In this document: positions 20,391 through 33,134 of the stretch, one piece after another
Position numbering within the stretch: the stretch's first letter is position 1
Layout of the letters: every line of letters begins with the position of its first letter
Origin: Pyronema omphalodes
Taxonomy: Eukaryota; Ascomycota; Pezizomycetes; Pezizales; Pyronemataceae
DNA length: 64,000 nucleotides
Assembly (NCBI GenBank): GCA_024516155.1
Contig: JAJJXM010000011.1
Coordinates: forward strand, 1-64,000
Reading direction: 5' to 3'
The notes under the pieces: model-generated
Told to the model about the DNA's origin: nothing
The model's database searches: none
The model's input: the letters and a program-made list of their open reading frames with translations, nothing else
Position numbers and translations under genes: made by a program

Positions 20391-22300
20391 ACGTGCCAAG
20401 TGGGTTTTTTCTTTTGTAAGCGGTTGGGAAGGATAGCGAAAATTTCATCTACCGGTATCATTTGGAATCTTTGGAACTTGGTCAATTGGTGTGGGATAGG
20501 AATGGTTCGGAAACATATTTTCACTACGTAGGAATACCTTATGATGGCAGGATATCCTATAGCTCACTCTGTGTAGCGTAATGCAACTTCTCTTTCTTTT
20601 TTTGTTACAATAGGTTGATATTGCGTTGGAGTTGTCGTCGTGGGATAGGGCATCAAAAAATTTTAGTCTTTTTTTTTTAATTCCTGTCTTTCTTTGGTGG
20701 GATTACAAACAAATGTAGTCAAGGTTCAGGTCTGGTGCCTTCCTGAGATGGAATGACATGAGTGCTTATTAGTGGGTCGGGCTAACAGGCGACGAGACTA
20801 TCAAGGGAAGGTTATTGGGTATGGAACCGGAGGAATCAGGATTGATACACAAAAGTAAAGCTTTACCTCGATAATTTGAACGGACGGATAACGGCCACTC
20901 CCGCCGTCTTGAAATCAGCTGCGCAGCCTAAAATGTCAAACTGTTAAATACCCGCAAAAAAACCCGGTAAAACATACATACAATACAGGCAGATTTACCA
21001 ATTCCCATACTTGATACAATCCCGATAACCCGGTGTTAATCACCATCTACCAGTGAAATTTGAGAAATTCAGATGGAGATGTACTCGTATGTACCATATT
21101 CCCGGTTTTTAGCCTGTTGTGGTGTTTACCACCGCGCGCGGGACTTTTTTTTGTCTCGCATGGAACGAAGAAACGAAGGAACGAAGAAACAAAGGAACTG
21201 GGAATGGGGAGAAGGCTACATATCAGCCTGGATTTTGACAGTATGAGAGCATGTATAGTACTAGAGGTAAGTTATCTCAAGTCCTGTTAACAAACATATA
21301 TCGGTATGTTGTTGCTCTGGGTGGCTACATATTATGCTTCATTTTACATTGCTTAAAGATGAATCTACGGATTATGCTGGGCTCGGATAGATCTATTCCT
21401 ATGAAATGATTCTCGTTCTAGTTAATCGATACAGCAGGGTTCAAGAAATCCTATAAATACAGTTAACAGTCAACAGTCTGTGATCCTAACGGCCAACTCC
21501 CAGCTATATAGCGGGTACAAAGCAAAACTTACCTGGATTATAGCTTCAAGATTTTGGTGTACTGTACCTGGGTGCCTGGGTTCCTGGGTAATGGGGTAAA
21601 GCCCTGGGGTTTAAATGTCATCGGTTCGTGGTCTGATGATCAGTGATCTGCGGTTCCGGTGAGCATTGAGCAGCGTGTGGTTAACCCTGGTTACTGGTTA
21701 TTGGTTACTGAAAACCAACAGTGCCTGAAGGGTTTGGATAAAAGTCATGTGATTAAGAAATAAAGAGGGCAGGAAATTGCGGTAGAGAATTGGCAGAAGT
21801 TGCGGTAATGGATTTTGATGTAGATGTGGATGCAGGGCATGATGCTTGTGTATATCTATGGGGGATATAATAGCACCATAAAGGTTTCTGGGTAATGAAG
21901 GGTTGGTGGGGTTTATGGGGTTCGCAGACGGCAGACGGCCGAGGGCTGTGGAATGGATGATGAGATTGTGAGGTGGATTGGGTTCCAACGGTTCAATGGG
22001 ATGGAGTAAAGCTGAACATAATCAAAAGACACCAAATCCCTCTCAGATGGTCCAAAATTGAAATCAAAATAACTACATGACCAAATTAAAGATAACAAAA
22101 ATTAAGACAAAAGAAAAATGACGAAATATAAAACTAAGGAAAAACGGAAATTAATAACAGATAGGCTAAACAAGCCATACGATACCAAAGAACTAATAAT
22201 GTGGCACGGAAGGTGAAGAATTCGAGAATCTAAGAAGCTAAGATATCGACTGGCTGTGGTGGCGGTGGAGTAAAGATAGCACATAGGAACGCAAGAACGC
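20391..22300. other. intergenic, AT-rich, no gene seen
   Basis: 3' flank of the KH gene, then GAAACGAAGGAAC repeats at 21170-21200 and GGTTACTGGTTATTGGTTACTG at about 21680. No supported coding region. Confidence 0.5.
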
Positions 22301-22344
22301 AAGAGTGCAAAAAATTAAGACATAAGGATTAAAAACACAAAGGT

Positions 22345-22600
22345 ATGATGATATGAGAGCATAAAAACATCAGGATAAGAACGTAGATTATAATATTATG
22401 AGTATATGAGATGAATTGTAAGTGAACGGGAGCATAAATGGTACGTAAGGGTATTCAGGCTTCATGATGTAGAAAGGCAAAGTCGTGAGGTCATTGGAAG
22501 GTGAATAAAGAATAAGAGAGCATAAGGTAATAATGAATTAATGATGTCAGTGTGTTGGGACATATGGGTATGAGAGCATAGAACCACGTAAAATGTATGA
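22345..22600. repeat. degenerate repeat with spaced GAGAGCATA words
   Basis: (GA/GG)GAGCATA recurs at about 22355, 22430, 22518 and 22575 in purine-rich sequence, suggesting an old repeat with a unit of 60-90 bp. Confidence 0.4.
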
Positions 22601-22679
22601 ATGTATAAATCATACAGATGTAAAGAGAAGGAGATATAAGCACGTTCAGATATACATAAGGATATCAGACCGTAAAGGC

Positions 22680-25379
22680 GTTCCCGGCCAATGACGCAGT
22701 CTTATATCAACGGCTTCAAAATACTGAGAACTTAAAGTTTTGTTTTTAGTTTCCCCAGTAACATTACTTTGGTAGTGCACAATTTTTGAGATCTAGACAT
22801 GCACAATCGTTGTTAATACCAAAAGAACTCTGGATGGACTCGAAGATCTCTATGGTATTGATAATTTAATCAAGAAACTGTGGTTGTGTTACACTAAAAA
22901 CGATGTGACAGTTTAGGATTGCACTTCAGTTAGTGGCCGTTTGTGATCTCACGGTTTCTGGCCTGAGGTGGAATCCTGGTTACACATCCTAGGCAGGGTT
23001 TTGTTTATAAGTGTGAAAAACCAGGATAGATTCGGGAGTATATAAAACCTAAGGTGCAGTTTTCCGTACCATTGATATGAGATTGTGTTCTCAGAGTAAA
23101 CCGGTGGGTGTTGGCTCGAAGGCCACCGCGTAAAACACTTTTCCGACAGAAAATGGAGGAGATGCGGTATGCCGAAAATGTCATGTCTGTATATGAACTT
23201 CTTTCCTGTGGATTGTAGCCGAACTTGCAGTACATCCTGTTCGACGTGTTCCGTCGCTATGGAGTGAAAATATGCCCGTACGTTTCATGTGTTTCGGAGT
23301 TTCAAAGGCTGTGGTGCGAATTTCACTACCGGGGCTATTCTGCACAATAACATAACGGTTGCGTTTGAACAAGGGGGCCATAAGTACTTAGAAGGTTTAA
23401 TCAAGCGGAAAGTAAATTTATAAAATTTCTTCGAGCTGATATGGCGAGGAGCCTTTGTGCCAGACCACAAGGAGTAGCTCATTGATATCGAAAGGTTAAA
23501 CGAAGCTTTCAGGGGATACAGACTGCCGCTAAAAGCCCGGTTCATTCAAACTATATATAACATGTAGGAAAGTAATTTTGATTCATAAGTTGGCGATTAT
23601 ATAGACAGTCGGTAAAAATTTCTACGAATAGAGTATGGATCGCTGTGTTGTACAAATGTGTATTCAATTGTGTGTTACGTTGATGGTGTGACAGTTGCTT
23701 CGGCTAACTGCTTTCTTCTGTCTGATGTCCAGAGAATCTTGACTCTCCATCCCATGCTCTGTATCGCTTACTCCACTTCCACCTTTTTCGAGATCTTCCA
23801 TCCGCAAATCACGTTTATTATCTTCACTCTAGGTTTTTTTTTGCCAGTATGCTTCATACGTTTCTCTCTTCCCTTCAGTGGAATGTCATGTACCCACAAT
23901 AGGGTGACGCTGCTATGAATTGTAATGTACGTTCAGCTATCTTCTCTCCCCCATAAGCACTACGCTTTCATCGGAAAAGCCAGCTGCGGACTTAAGAGTA
24001 ACAAACGAGAGTCCTTACATTTGCAGTATGGTCCAATCCGCGGTGGAGTACTGCATGCTTCTATCCGCCATGTCAATAATGTTCCTAACACGAGTCAATA
24101 GTTGCTATTCGGAAGAAAATAATGGAATGGAACTCCACAGCTATTCGCCCGTTTAGGGTGCAATAGGCATATGTATGGGATCATGTCCCGTGTAGGCCAA
24201 ACCGTATGACATCCCGGGTTTACTAACTGTTGGAATCTATCAAAGCTATTACGACATCGCTCACGACCGGAATTGGAGAGGTACCTGCGTTTATTCCGAA
24301 GCAATCCAAGTTTCAGAATTTAAGGTTGAGTATATTCCCTAGGGTCCGCCCTACGGATGAACTAAGCCCCACGTGGGTAAAGCTGCCTTTTACAGGCCGC
24401 TAGAATCGGTCTCCGAATCTGCGCATTTTCTGATGACACGATGGTTGACCTGGTGGTTTCTCCTAGCACTGAATCTCTTCGGTTGAATCTATGTCAACGT
24501 TACCCACTGGGAAAAGGCTATGGTCCCCGAATTCACCGGTCACCTTCTACACTAAGCATTACCTTCGGCATCGCCGCAGCTCCACCCACTGGGACATATG
24601 TACAAACCTTCGGGTTGCTTTACCACGATCCGGATACCCGCACCTCTAGCGGGTCCGCTTTATCGATAGTGCGCACTCCACATTCACGAGATCCTGAAAG
24701 GTTCTTGCACTTCGCAACGAACGGCTCTGTGTTGTTCTATGTACAATATTGTTTTAACGGGATTCTGCATTGACACAGGCAGCTGGCGTTGCCACGCGCG
24801 TTATTTACGGCCATGCCCAACGAGATTTATATTCGGTATGTTATGTTTCAAGCCACCTTCTCATCCAGCCTTTTTTTTAAAGCTCCTACCTACTACAGCT
24901 TCCCACATGCCGTTCGTTTAAAAAGCTCGTCTATGGCGCTGTCAACGAGAGCCAGCGGTAGCCTCCGGAACACTTAATCGTGCGGGGTTGGCTGTAAGGC
25001 AGGTACTACACGGGGGAAATGACTATTTGCGTCCTGGTGCTACAAGCAACCGGGTTGTCGCTCAGCCCCAGATCTACGGAAGGCAGGAAAAGTGTGGTAA
25101 AGTGTGTTCAACGCCCTTATTCATCATGCCGTGACCAAGGGGAATAGCTGAAGAGCTCCATAAGTACCGGGGGTTTCTCCCACGCCAGCTTCTGGATCAA
25201 AGCGCGGTGTTCGGCCCTTTCTTAATTCCACCTACAATTCTGTACCATTCAATCTTTGGCTACCTCTCTTTCTACGACAAAAGTGCAGTCTGACTGGCTT
25301 TAAATCACCTGCAGCCCCCACCAACTCTTTCTTTCATCACCCAACAATCGCCTGAACAACAAAGCTCACAACATCGATA
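22680..25379. other. 2.7 kb of balanced-composition sequence with no recognisable gene
   Basis: It lacks the microsatellites of other intergenic parts and has a more even base composition. Short frames, such as a 110-codon plus frame at 24441-24773 and an 86-codon minus frame at 23285-23545, are not recognised. It could be a decayed mobile element or gene. The last ~180 bp, with CT-rich sequence, is the GH20 promoter. Confidence 0.4.
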
Positions 25380-27368
25380 ATGGCCAAACTGTCAGCGTTG
25401 CTCGCAGCATGCTTACTGCTGCAAACTACCTCCGCAACTCTGTGGCCGATTCCTACCCAAGAGTTCACACAAGGAAACAAAACATTATGGATGTCGGAGA
25501 ATGTGTCACTGGAATTTGGGCGTGCAAGTGACAAACCTGAATCGTGTGGTTCTTCTACGGTAAGTGTGTTGGATTCATTTGTGCTCTTGCCCTTGCGCAC
25601 CTTCTGCACGGTTCACTGACGATGACTAAATTAACAGGATGGCTATGGAGGCAATGAGCTTAACCGATTTACCAATGCAGCCACCGGCAGCCAAAAGATT
25701 CGCAACGCTTGGGAACGCACTCAAACCGCCCTTTTCAAGAATAACATTGTCCCATGGAAGTTTCACCCCAAGGGAAGCAACTACGAACCGGAATGGAACA
25801 GCGGTACTAAAATCAAGAGAGTTGTTGTCACCCAAACTGGAGAAGATGTGGATATGCCTACATATAGTCAGATGAAGGAGGCGTATAACCTCACCATCCC
25901 AGATGGCTGTGACACCGTTTATATTACCGCGGAGTCTTCTTTGGGTGTACTACATGCATTCCACACCCTTGAGCAGCTTTTCTATGCTACCGCCCGCCGC
26001 TCAAGGAATGTTTGGGGTAAGGGACCAGTGAAGATCTCTGATTCGCCAAAGTTCAAACATCGCGGTCTCAATCTTGATGTATCGCGACAGTGGTACCCCA
26101 AGGAGGCGATTCTCAGAACTATCGATGCCCTATCTTTCAACAAAATGAACCGTCTCCACCTTCATGCAACCGACTCCCAGTCCTGGCCTTTGGAGATCCC
26201 TTCTATGCCAGAGCTTGCCAAGAAGGGAAGTTACGCCCCGGGATTGACCTACTCCCCACAAGATCTCCAGGAGATCCTGGACTTTGCAGAGGCCCGCGGT
26301 ATCCAGGTCATCGTTGAGATCGACATGCCTGGTCACACCACAAGTATCGCAGAGGCATACCCCGACTTGATTGTCGGAAAGAACAAGCAGCCTAACTGGG
26401 ACACTTATGCCGCCCAGCCTCCATCTGGTTCACTCAAACTGAATAACAAGGCCGTTGAAGACTTTACCTCTAAGTTATTCGATGATCTTTTGCCCCGCTT
26501 GAACAAACACACCAAGTATTACCATACTGGAGGAGACGAAGTCAACAAGAATGTCTACGCGCTCGACCCTGGTGTGGGCAGCAATGAGGTCGCTAAGATC
26601 CGCCCTGGTCTTCAGAAATTCATCGACCATGTTCACGGCGGCGTGAAGAAACATAAGATGACTCCATTTGTCTGGGAGGAGATGCTCTTGGACTGGGGCT
26701 TGAACCTTGCAAAGGAGACTATTGTGCAGACCTGGCAAACTGACGCTGCAGCCATGAACGCAACCCGTATGGGCCACCAGATTATTGGTGGTAATTACAA
26801 TTACTGGTACCTCGACTGTGGTCACGGTAAGTACACCCTATGGGTGATAAGTGATGAGTTACTAACAAATGACAGGTCAATGGCTTGACTTTGGAGGTCC
26901 CAATGGCGCCCAGAAGTTCTACCCATACAACGACTACTGTTCGCCCCGCAAGAACTGGCGCTTGATCTACTCCTACTCTCCCGATCAATTTTTGACCAAG
27001 GAGGAGGCGAAATTGGTTCTCGGTGGTGAGGTCCATATCTGGTCGGAGCAAATCGATGCCGAGTCACTAGATGTGACTTTGTGGCCTCGTGGATCCGCAG
27101 CCGCAGAGGTGCTTTGGAGTGGTCGCCAGGATGCAAGCGGCAAGAACAGAACCTTTGCCGACGCTTCGCCGCGTCTAGGAGAGTTCAGGGAGCGTTTGGT
27201 TGCAAGGGGTGTCAAGGCACAGCCTGTCATGCAGCTTTGGTGTCACCAGGTAAGATCCGGCTACTATTCTCTTGAGAGGGCTCATGTCCTCTATAAAGCC
27301 ATTTTATACGATGAATGTTGGCTAACTAAAATTTTCAGAACCTTGGAGATTGTCAGCTTGATGCATGA
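25380..27368 (+). CDS. secreted beta-N-acetylhexosaminidase, GH20
   Basis: Exons are 25380-25559, 25638-26826, 26876-27249 and 27339-27368 (introns of 78, 49 and 89 nt), giving 590 residues. A signal peptide of ~19 residues (MAKLSALLAACLLLQTTSA) leads into the N-terminal GH20 domain. The catalytic barrel follows, with GLNLDVSRQWYP, VIVEIDMPGHT and the catalytic Asp-Glu pair in YYHTGGDEVNKN at about residue 360. Further on are TPFVWEEMLLDWG, GEVHIWSEQID and the end WCHQNLGDCQL. The enzyme removes terminal GlcNAc from chitin oligomers during wall turnover or chitin use. Several Asn-X-Ser/Thr sites fit a secreted glycoprotein. The last exon has only 30 nt, but it completes the conserved Cys-containing end. 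Confidence 0.96.
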
Positions 27369-29339
27369 AGAAATACGGAAAAAGAGGTGGATAGGGTAGT
27401 CTGAGTTTGGCTCGGTCATTTTGCAATATTGTAGGGAGTATACCGGTGGCAGATGAATAGCGGCTGTTGTTTTTTTTTTGTCACGACATGATATCATTTG
27501 CGTATTTTTTGGCGTTTGTACTTGTACTCTGTACTTTTTTTTTCTCTCACATGACCTAAAGTATTTAGGCACAATGCCCAAATTTTGTACGCACGAAGAA
27601 TCTTACTGACCCAGCGAAAAATAAAAGAATACACAATTATTGATAACGAAATCAAGCGCATGATGGGCTTGATATTTTTGTGTAACTCCCATCGGTTCGT
27701 TTAACAAACTCGGAGTTTATGACGTTGCGATCTACATCCATCGGCTTTGTCCACAACCGTAGTTCCATTCCGTCCCGGTGGAGATCTACCCCTGCAGCAG
27801 AATCAGAGTTGTAATCATATGCATTTCGGTTGTGTTGGGCTGGGTTGGGTTGGGTTGGATATACCGAGGAACATCTATTTTTTTTATTTGCCTGCGCATC
27901 ACACCTTTACATACATAACTCCGTAGATACAAGGCTACACTTCTATCCAAGTTTTTTTTGGTACATGCTGCTTTTATGCTATCTATCTATCTATCTATCT
28001 ATCTACAACTCCAAAGTTTGAAACCCCCGACTACAAACCTTTCTATATACCGTTGTCACTAATTAACAGGTACTCCTGTACAGCTGTATTATCCCCACCA
28101 AAAAAATAAAAATGTATACGCTGCATATTCACTGTTGGCTACTATAATCCCGTATCATGTATCCCGTATCCTGTATCTTGTATCTTGGATGTATCATATA
28201 CGGCCGAGAAAGCGGAGGACGCGGAGGACGCGGAGAAAGCGGGTGAGGTATCAAGACTATACATACCTACATACATACATTCATACATACATAGACTTTT
28301 CGAGTACGTGGCGTACATAGGTGCCGAGGAATATGTACAGTACAGTTACAGTATGGTACGGAAGGATGGGATGGGATGGGTGGCTTTTCGTAGCTTGATT
28401 CTTGATTTTTGATTCCTGATTCCTGCGTAGAAAGGAAGAGATTTGTGTGGACCTTTAATACGGATCTTTGGGGGAAAAAAGGGAGGGTTTGGGAGTGGTT
28501 TGTTTGGTTATGGGAGTTAGGTTGAGGTTGATGGGTTGGTTATTTTCGTTTCCAGATACATGAAATGAAGAACATTTATTGGATTTGTGGGGTTAGCTTT
28601 GATAGGTATCACCGAATACCCCAATACCGAGGATTATAACTTCTTCGTGTAATCCATGCAGTCAGGCTAGTTTAAACCTGGTTTGTAAGGCTACATAACA
28701 CATGTCAGGGCTTAACATCCGAGTAACCATCGGTGTATTACTATACGGCTATCATAAACTCCGCTGCAGACCCTTCACACCAGCTTCTTTTTTCTCGATG
28801 GATCATTTTTTGCATTATAGAGATCATTACTGCATCGGCGACCGGAATTCCGATTAAGGGTGTCATTCGATCAAAAGGTTATGCTCGCTTGCGAAACGAG
28901 GGTTGTAATCCTTGATGATTTTGGCTGAACCTAGTAAAAATATTGTCTGCCTATACCATTTTCATATCTGATGGATATTTACTAAACGCAAAATGAAATG
29001 CGGAGAAGCCTGGGTGTGTGCGTGGAATGATCGTAAGGCTGCTTTGCTTTGCTTTGCTTGTTGGTGCGATATAGCCTGTATGTGACCTCCATTTCAATAA
29101 TGTCGTAGGAAAGACAGATATTAAACACGGGTCTTCGCCCAGTTTGATGTCGTATTCGGTACCACACGCAGCTGGTTAGGTGAGTTTTCCGCATTGCATC
29201 GGAGGTTGAACTATACAAATGTTAATTAATATAGAACTTGTCCAGAGAGAAGTCTTCTACGAACCGATTCGACAAGTTCCTCGTTTATCTCCGGACCGGG
29301 AGATCTTTGATATTAAAAGCAACACAAGTCCCAGCAAAA
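27369..29339. other. intergenic with microsatellites
   Basis: It holds GGGTTGGGTTGG (27838-27860), (CTAT)n at 27979-28005, CATA repeats at 28260-28295, GGATGGGATGGG at about 28370 and TTTGC repeats at 29041-29060. No gene seen. Confidence 0.6.
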
Positions 29340-31171
29340 ATGTACGATTCAGGAACCAACTTACAACCAGTATTCGACAAACTTTCGATAACCATGATTA
29401 CGGATATCCTTTTCAAAAAACTTCCAGCTCTGTTGGCTGCTAGTCTTCTCGCAGGATGCTTGATGATTTTCATCTACAAACTGACATGGAAACAAAAGAT
29501 CTCTCGGCTTGGAAAGCGGTCTTCTCTAATTCCGGCGACATTTATGGGTTAGTTTATCTTTAAGTCTTATCTGGGTAGCCATACTAACATACTAATAGGT
29601 CTCTCTGAGGTATATTGCATTTTGAAGCATGCCAGGATGAACAAGAACAGAGAATTTTGGACCATGCGATTTACCCAACTCCAGAATTACACCATGGAAC
29701 TAGAGATGTTATGGAGGCGTATTATCCTTACTTCAGAGCCGGAGAATATCAAGACTGTGCTCGCAACCAAGTTCAACGACTTTGGTATGGCCTCTCTATC
29801 GCGTGATATCGTATGTTGCTGACCTCTTTTAGGAAAGGGCGAGGTCTTCCATGATTCATGGCATGAGTTCTTGGGTGATAGTATTTTCAGCACCGACGGC
29901 GAACTTTGGAAAGGATCCCGAGCATTAATCCGCCCACAGTTCATCAAGGACCGAGTATCAGACCTCCACATCTTCGAGGACCACATCCAGCATATGATCA
30001 GTCTGATTCCCCGCAATGGAGAGACAGTTGATATTGCGGAACTTTTCTTTCGCTTCACCCTAGACTCAGCCACCGATTTTTTGCTTGGCGAATCCGTCAA
30101 CTCCCTTGGAACCACTGGAGAGATGAAGTTTGTAAAGGCATTTGCCGAGATCCAACAATATCAGAATGATGTGACTCGTTTGGGGCCACTTAGAGTCTTC
30201 ATGCCCAAAGGAGACTTCAGGGAGAATATTAAGATTCTTAACTCTTTCGTTGAGCCGTTTGTTAAGAAGACGTTGAAGCTAAAGCCGGAAGAACTTTTGG
30301 AGAAGACTGAGACTAAATATAACTTCTTGCATGCTCTTGCTGGGTTTACGCGGGACCCGAAAGTTCTGCGCGATCAGCTTGTTGCAGTGTTGTTGGCAGG
30401 CCGAGTTTGTGTTCCCAGAGAAAATCCGAGTCACAACCAGTGATATTAACGTAAGCCATATGTAGGATACAACCGCCGGTACCTTAAGCTGGTGTTTCTA
30501 TGAGCTTGCCAAGCGCCCCGAGTGCGTCAAAATTCTGAGACAGGAGATCCTAGACACAGTCGGTCCGGATGCCGCTCCAACATATGCGGACTTGAAGAGC
30601 ATGAAGTATCTCCAGCACGTCATGGATGAAACCCTCCGATTGTATCCTGCAGTTCCATTCAACATCCGAGTGGCGCTGAAGGATACCGTGCTTCCTACTG
30701 GTGGAGGACCAACCAAGCTTGAGGTATGTTATGTCTCGGAACTCGGGTTAGAAAATCTGTCGCTAATAATGCTTTTTTCTAGCCGGTTGGTGTTCCGGCC
30801 GGTACTCCAATTGCGTATTCTGCTTTGGTAATGCAGCGTAGGAAGGATATTTTCGGGCCTGATGCAGATGAGTTCAGACCGGAAAGATGGGAAAATTGGT
30901 CTCCTAAACCATGGACGTTTATCCCGTTCAACGGAGGACCGAGAATTTGTATCGGACAGCAGTTTGCATACGCAGAGATGGCGTACTGTATTACCAGGTA
31001 TTTCAATCTAATCAAGTCAGAGTGGATTAATGGTATTAATATTATGACAGATTGTTCCAGACCTTTGATGGTGTTCAGGATAGGATGGTTGTACCCCAGT
31101 TTGAGCGATGCGAGACTACAATTAGCCCGGGAGCAGGAGTAAAGATTGCTCTGAGGCCTGTGAAAAAGTAA
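29340..31171 (+). CDS. cytochrome P450, CYP52/CYP63-like class
   Basis: Exons are 29340-29547, 29599-29784, 29833-30404, 30466-30723, 30783-30997 and 31051-31171, with introns of 48-61 nt. The product has 519 residues. An N-terminal membrane anchor (LPALLAASLLAGCLMIFIY) is followed by the P450 fold. The C-helix region WKGSRALIRPQF, the I-helix oxygen-binding LLAGRDTTAGTLSW (completed across intron 3), the K-helix ExxR in DETLRLYP, the PERW segment and the heme loop FNGGPRICIGQQFAYAEM with its Cys ligand are all intact. This heme loop is typical of fungal alkane or fatty-acid omega-hydroxylase clans (CYP52/63/539 and relatives), so an endoplasmic-reticulum fatty-acid or hydrocarbon hydroxylase is the best guess. 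ATG 29394 is a possible later start. Confidence 0.94.
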
Positions 31172-32025
31172 AGAACAAAGGTGTAAGTGGAAGTTAAGAA
31201 AGAGTCGAAACGATGGTCAACGCGATGTGGCTTTTGTTTTGGTGGCTGGGCGGTACCCAAGCTAAGTGTGGCTTGGCTCGTGTGCGGATCATTTGTGTCA
31301 TTTCTTTTGGGGATGGAATTTATTCTTGTGTAATCTTATTATTTTACGAAACAAAATGTTATCTCAAGTTTCAGAAGGGCGAGATCTTGTAACACTGTTC
31401 TGATAATATCACTCGATCCCTAAATACCATCAGTTCACACAGAGCCATTCATCAAACATCACTCGTAATTCTTCACCGGGCCGCGGTCGCCGAGCCAATT
31501 ATCCGAGTAACCGTTATTTTATGCATCAGATTGGGGAATAGTTTCCCCAGATGGATGCACCATGCCGGTATCTCCACGTTTTCAATCGTATTACTGTGCA
31601 TAATCGACACCTGTAACGTTTCGCTACACCGTAATGTCAGCTGCAGCTCGGCAGAGTGCGGTTCCATACGCCCATGATATCTGATCATAAAATTGATCTT
31701 ATGAGGTCGTAATACTCTGTTTGTACCGTGTTAATCACACGTAAAAAAGTACCGTATTTCAAGCGCTTGGCTAGCGGTAGTTTTCAATGTTTTTTAATTG
31801 ATATGTGACAAGAAGTGGACTATTATGGATAGAAATTACATAGAAAAGACCAAAGGAAAACGCCGTGCTTGACCAAAAAAAAACTGCCGTCTCGGAATTC
31901 CAAATAGCCTCCAGACCGTAAGAGTAAATCATTCTCTTGATGCAAGTGAAAAGACACAAAACCCAGATTTAAGCAAACCGAACACCAACCCATAAACAAA
32001 AGCAATTCATCGTAAATCCATGCAA
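31172..32025. other. convergent intergenic region, no gene
   Basis: 3' flanks of the P450 and the membrane-protein gene. Short frames without coding character. Confidence 0.5.
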
Positions 32026-33134
32026 CTAGGGCCGTACCGTCGATGATGATGGTTGATCCAACGGTTGAACGTATGTATTAGGAGGTGGGAAGTATTCGTG
32101 TGTTTGTGATGAGTGGATAGGCGGTGAATATATTGGGCTTAATGGAGCAGGAAGCTGGGGATATTGCAGCTGGGGTGGAAGAGGTGGATATATCGAAGCA
32201 GGGTCAATAGGAGGGTATTTCGACATGTAAAGGTCATTTGTTCTGGCTGGTCCTTTCGTCCTTCCTTGGTCTTTGGTTGATCTGCCTGAAGTGGAACGTC
32301 GAGAAGTCGGGCTTTGTCTCCCGCGAGTGGGTACCGCTACATAACCTGGCATAGAAAGCGTGCTCGACGTGCATGTAGTGTCGCCAAAACCGGAAGCTGT
32401 AAGTCGTCGTTTTACCCGGAACGCATGGGCAAATGTGTAGAGGAAGGTTACCCTAAGGAAATTAGTCCAATTCACGGCCCGATAAATGCTCCGAAATTAA
32501 CGTACCATATTGTGATGGCTAGAATCATGGTGGCTTTGTAAAACTTGGCCTGGACCCGGTGTTTGTCGTAAATGTCATATCGATTCATAATGCTCAACAG
32601 TAATCCGCTTCCAATAGTCCATAACAATGTCAAGAAGGCGTCCCACCAGGCGAAGAAACACATCGCACGTTCACTGCTTCTCTTTTGACAAAGGTGAATG
32701 CCTACGGATGCAATTGTCGTCAAGGTTGAAAGTAGACCCTGAGAACTGTGAGCTGTGTGTAACTATTGAAATATCTCGTGATAACCTACAGCAGCTAGAA
32801 GGACAACCTGTGGTGATCGTGTTCCTGCAGCACGGGTGCGTCCATACTCTTCCTCTGCCTTACGACTGGCCGTGAATGCAGAAACCCCAGTTTCCCCCCA
32901 TGTCGATGTTGTGTCTCCAGATCCCCCACTCAAAGCTCCATCAACCGGAAAAGCGAATGCATCCCTCCTAACCCGATGATGGCCCATTGCTGAGTCGGTA
33001 AGTTGAATGTCGTTGTCGAAGTAAAACATGAGAGCGCCACAGGCGAATAATGTCCCCAGACATAGCGGAAGTTGTAGACATCGCACGCTGATGTAAAAAA
33101 TGGGTGTCGGCGGCTTGTTATTCGTTCCCTCCAT
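32026..33134 (-). CDS. four-helix membrane protein, MARVEL-like layout, unknown function
   Basis: Exons are 33134-32790, 32738-32506 and 32452-32026 (introns of 51 and 53 nt), giving 334 residues. Four hydrophobic segments are visible: FYISVRCLQLPLCLGTLFACG, then VVLLAAGLLSTLTTIASVG (joined by intron 1), CFFAWWDAFLTLLWTIGSGLLL, and ATMILAITIWVTFLYTFAHAF (joined by intron 2). A ~70-residue polar loop separates the first two, with an EEEYGRTRAAG patch. The ~110-residue tail is Ser/Thr/Arg then Pro/Tyr-rich and probably cytosolic. The topology resembles fungal MARVEL-type proteins of the plasma membrane, but no signature residue proves it. The donors GTAGGT and GTACGT are slightly unusual. Confidence 0.75.

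Noticed and set aside
23181..23545. transposase-like minus-strand fragments
   Set aside because: A vague resemblance was considered, but no catalytic motif or continuous frame supports it.
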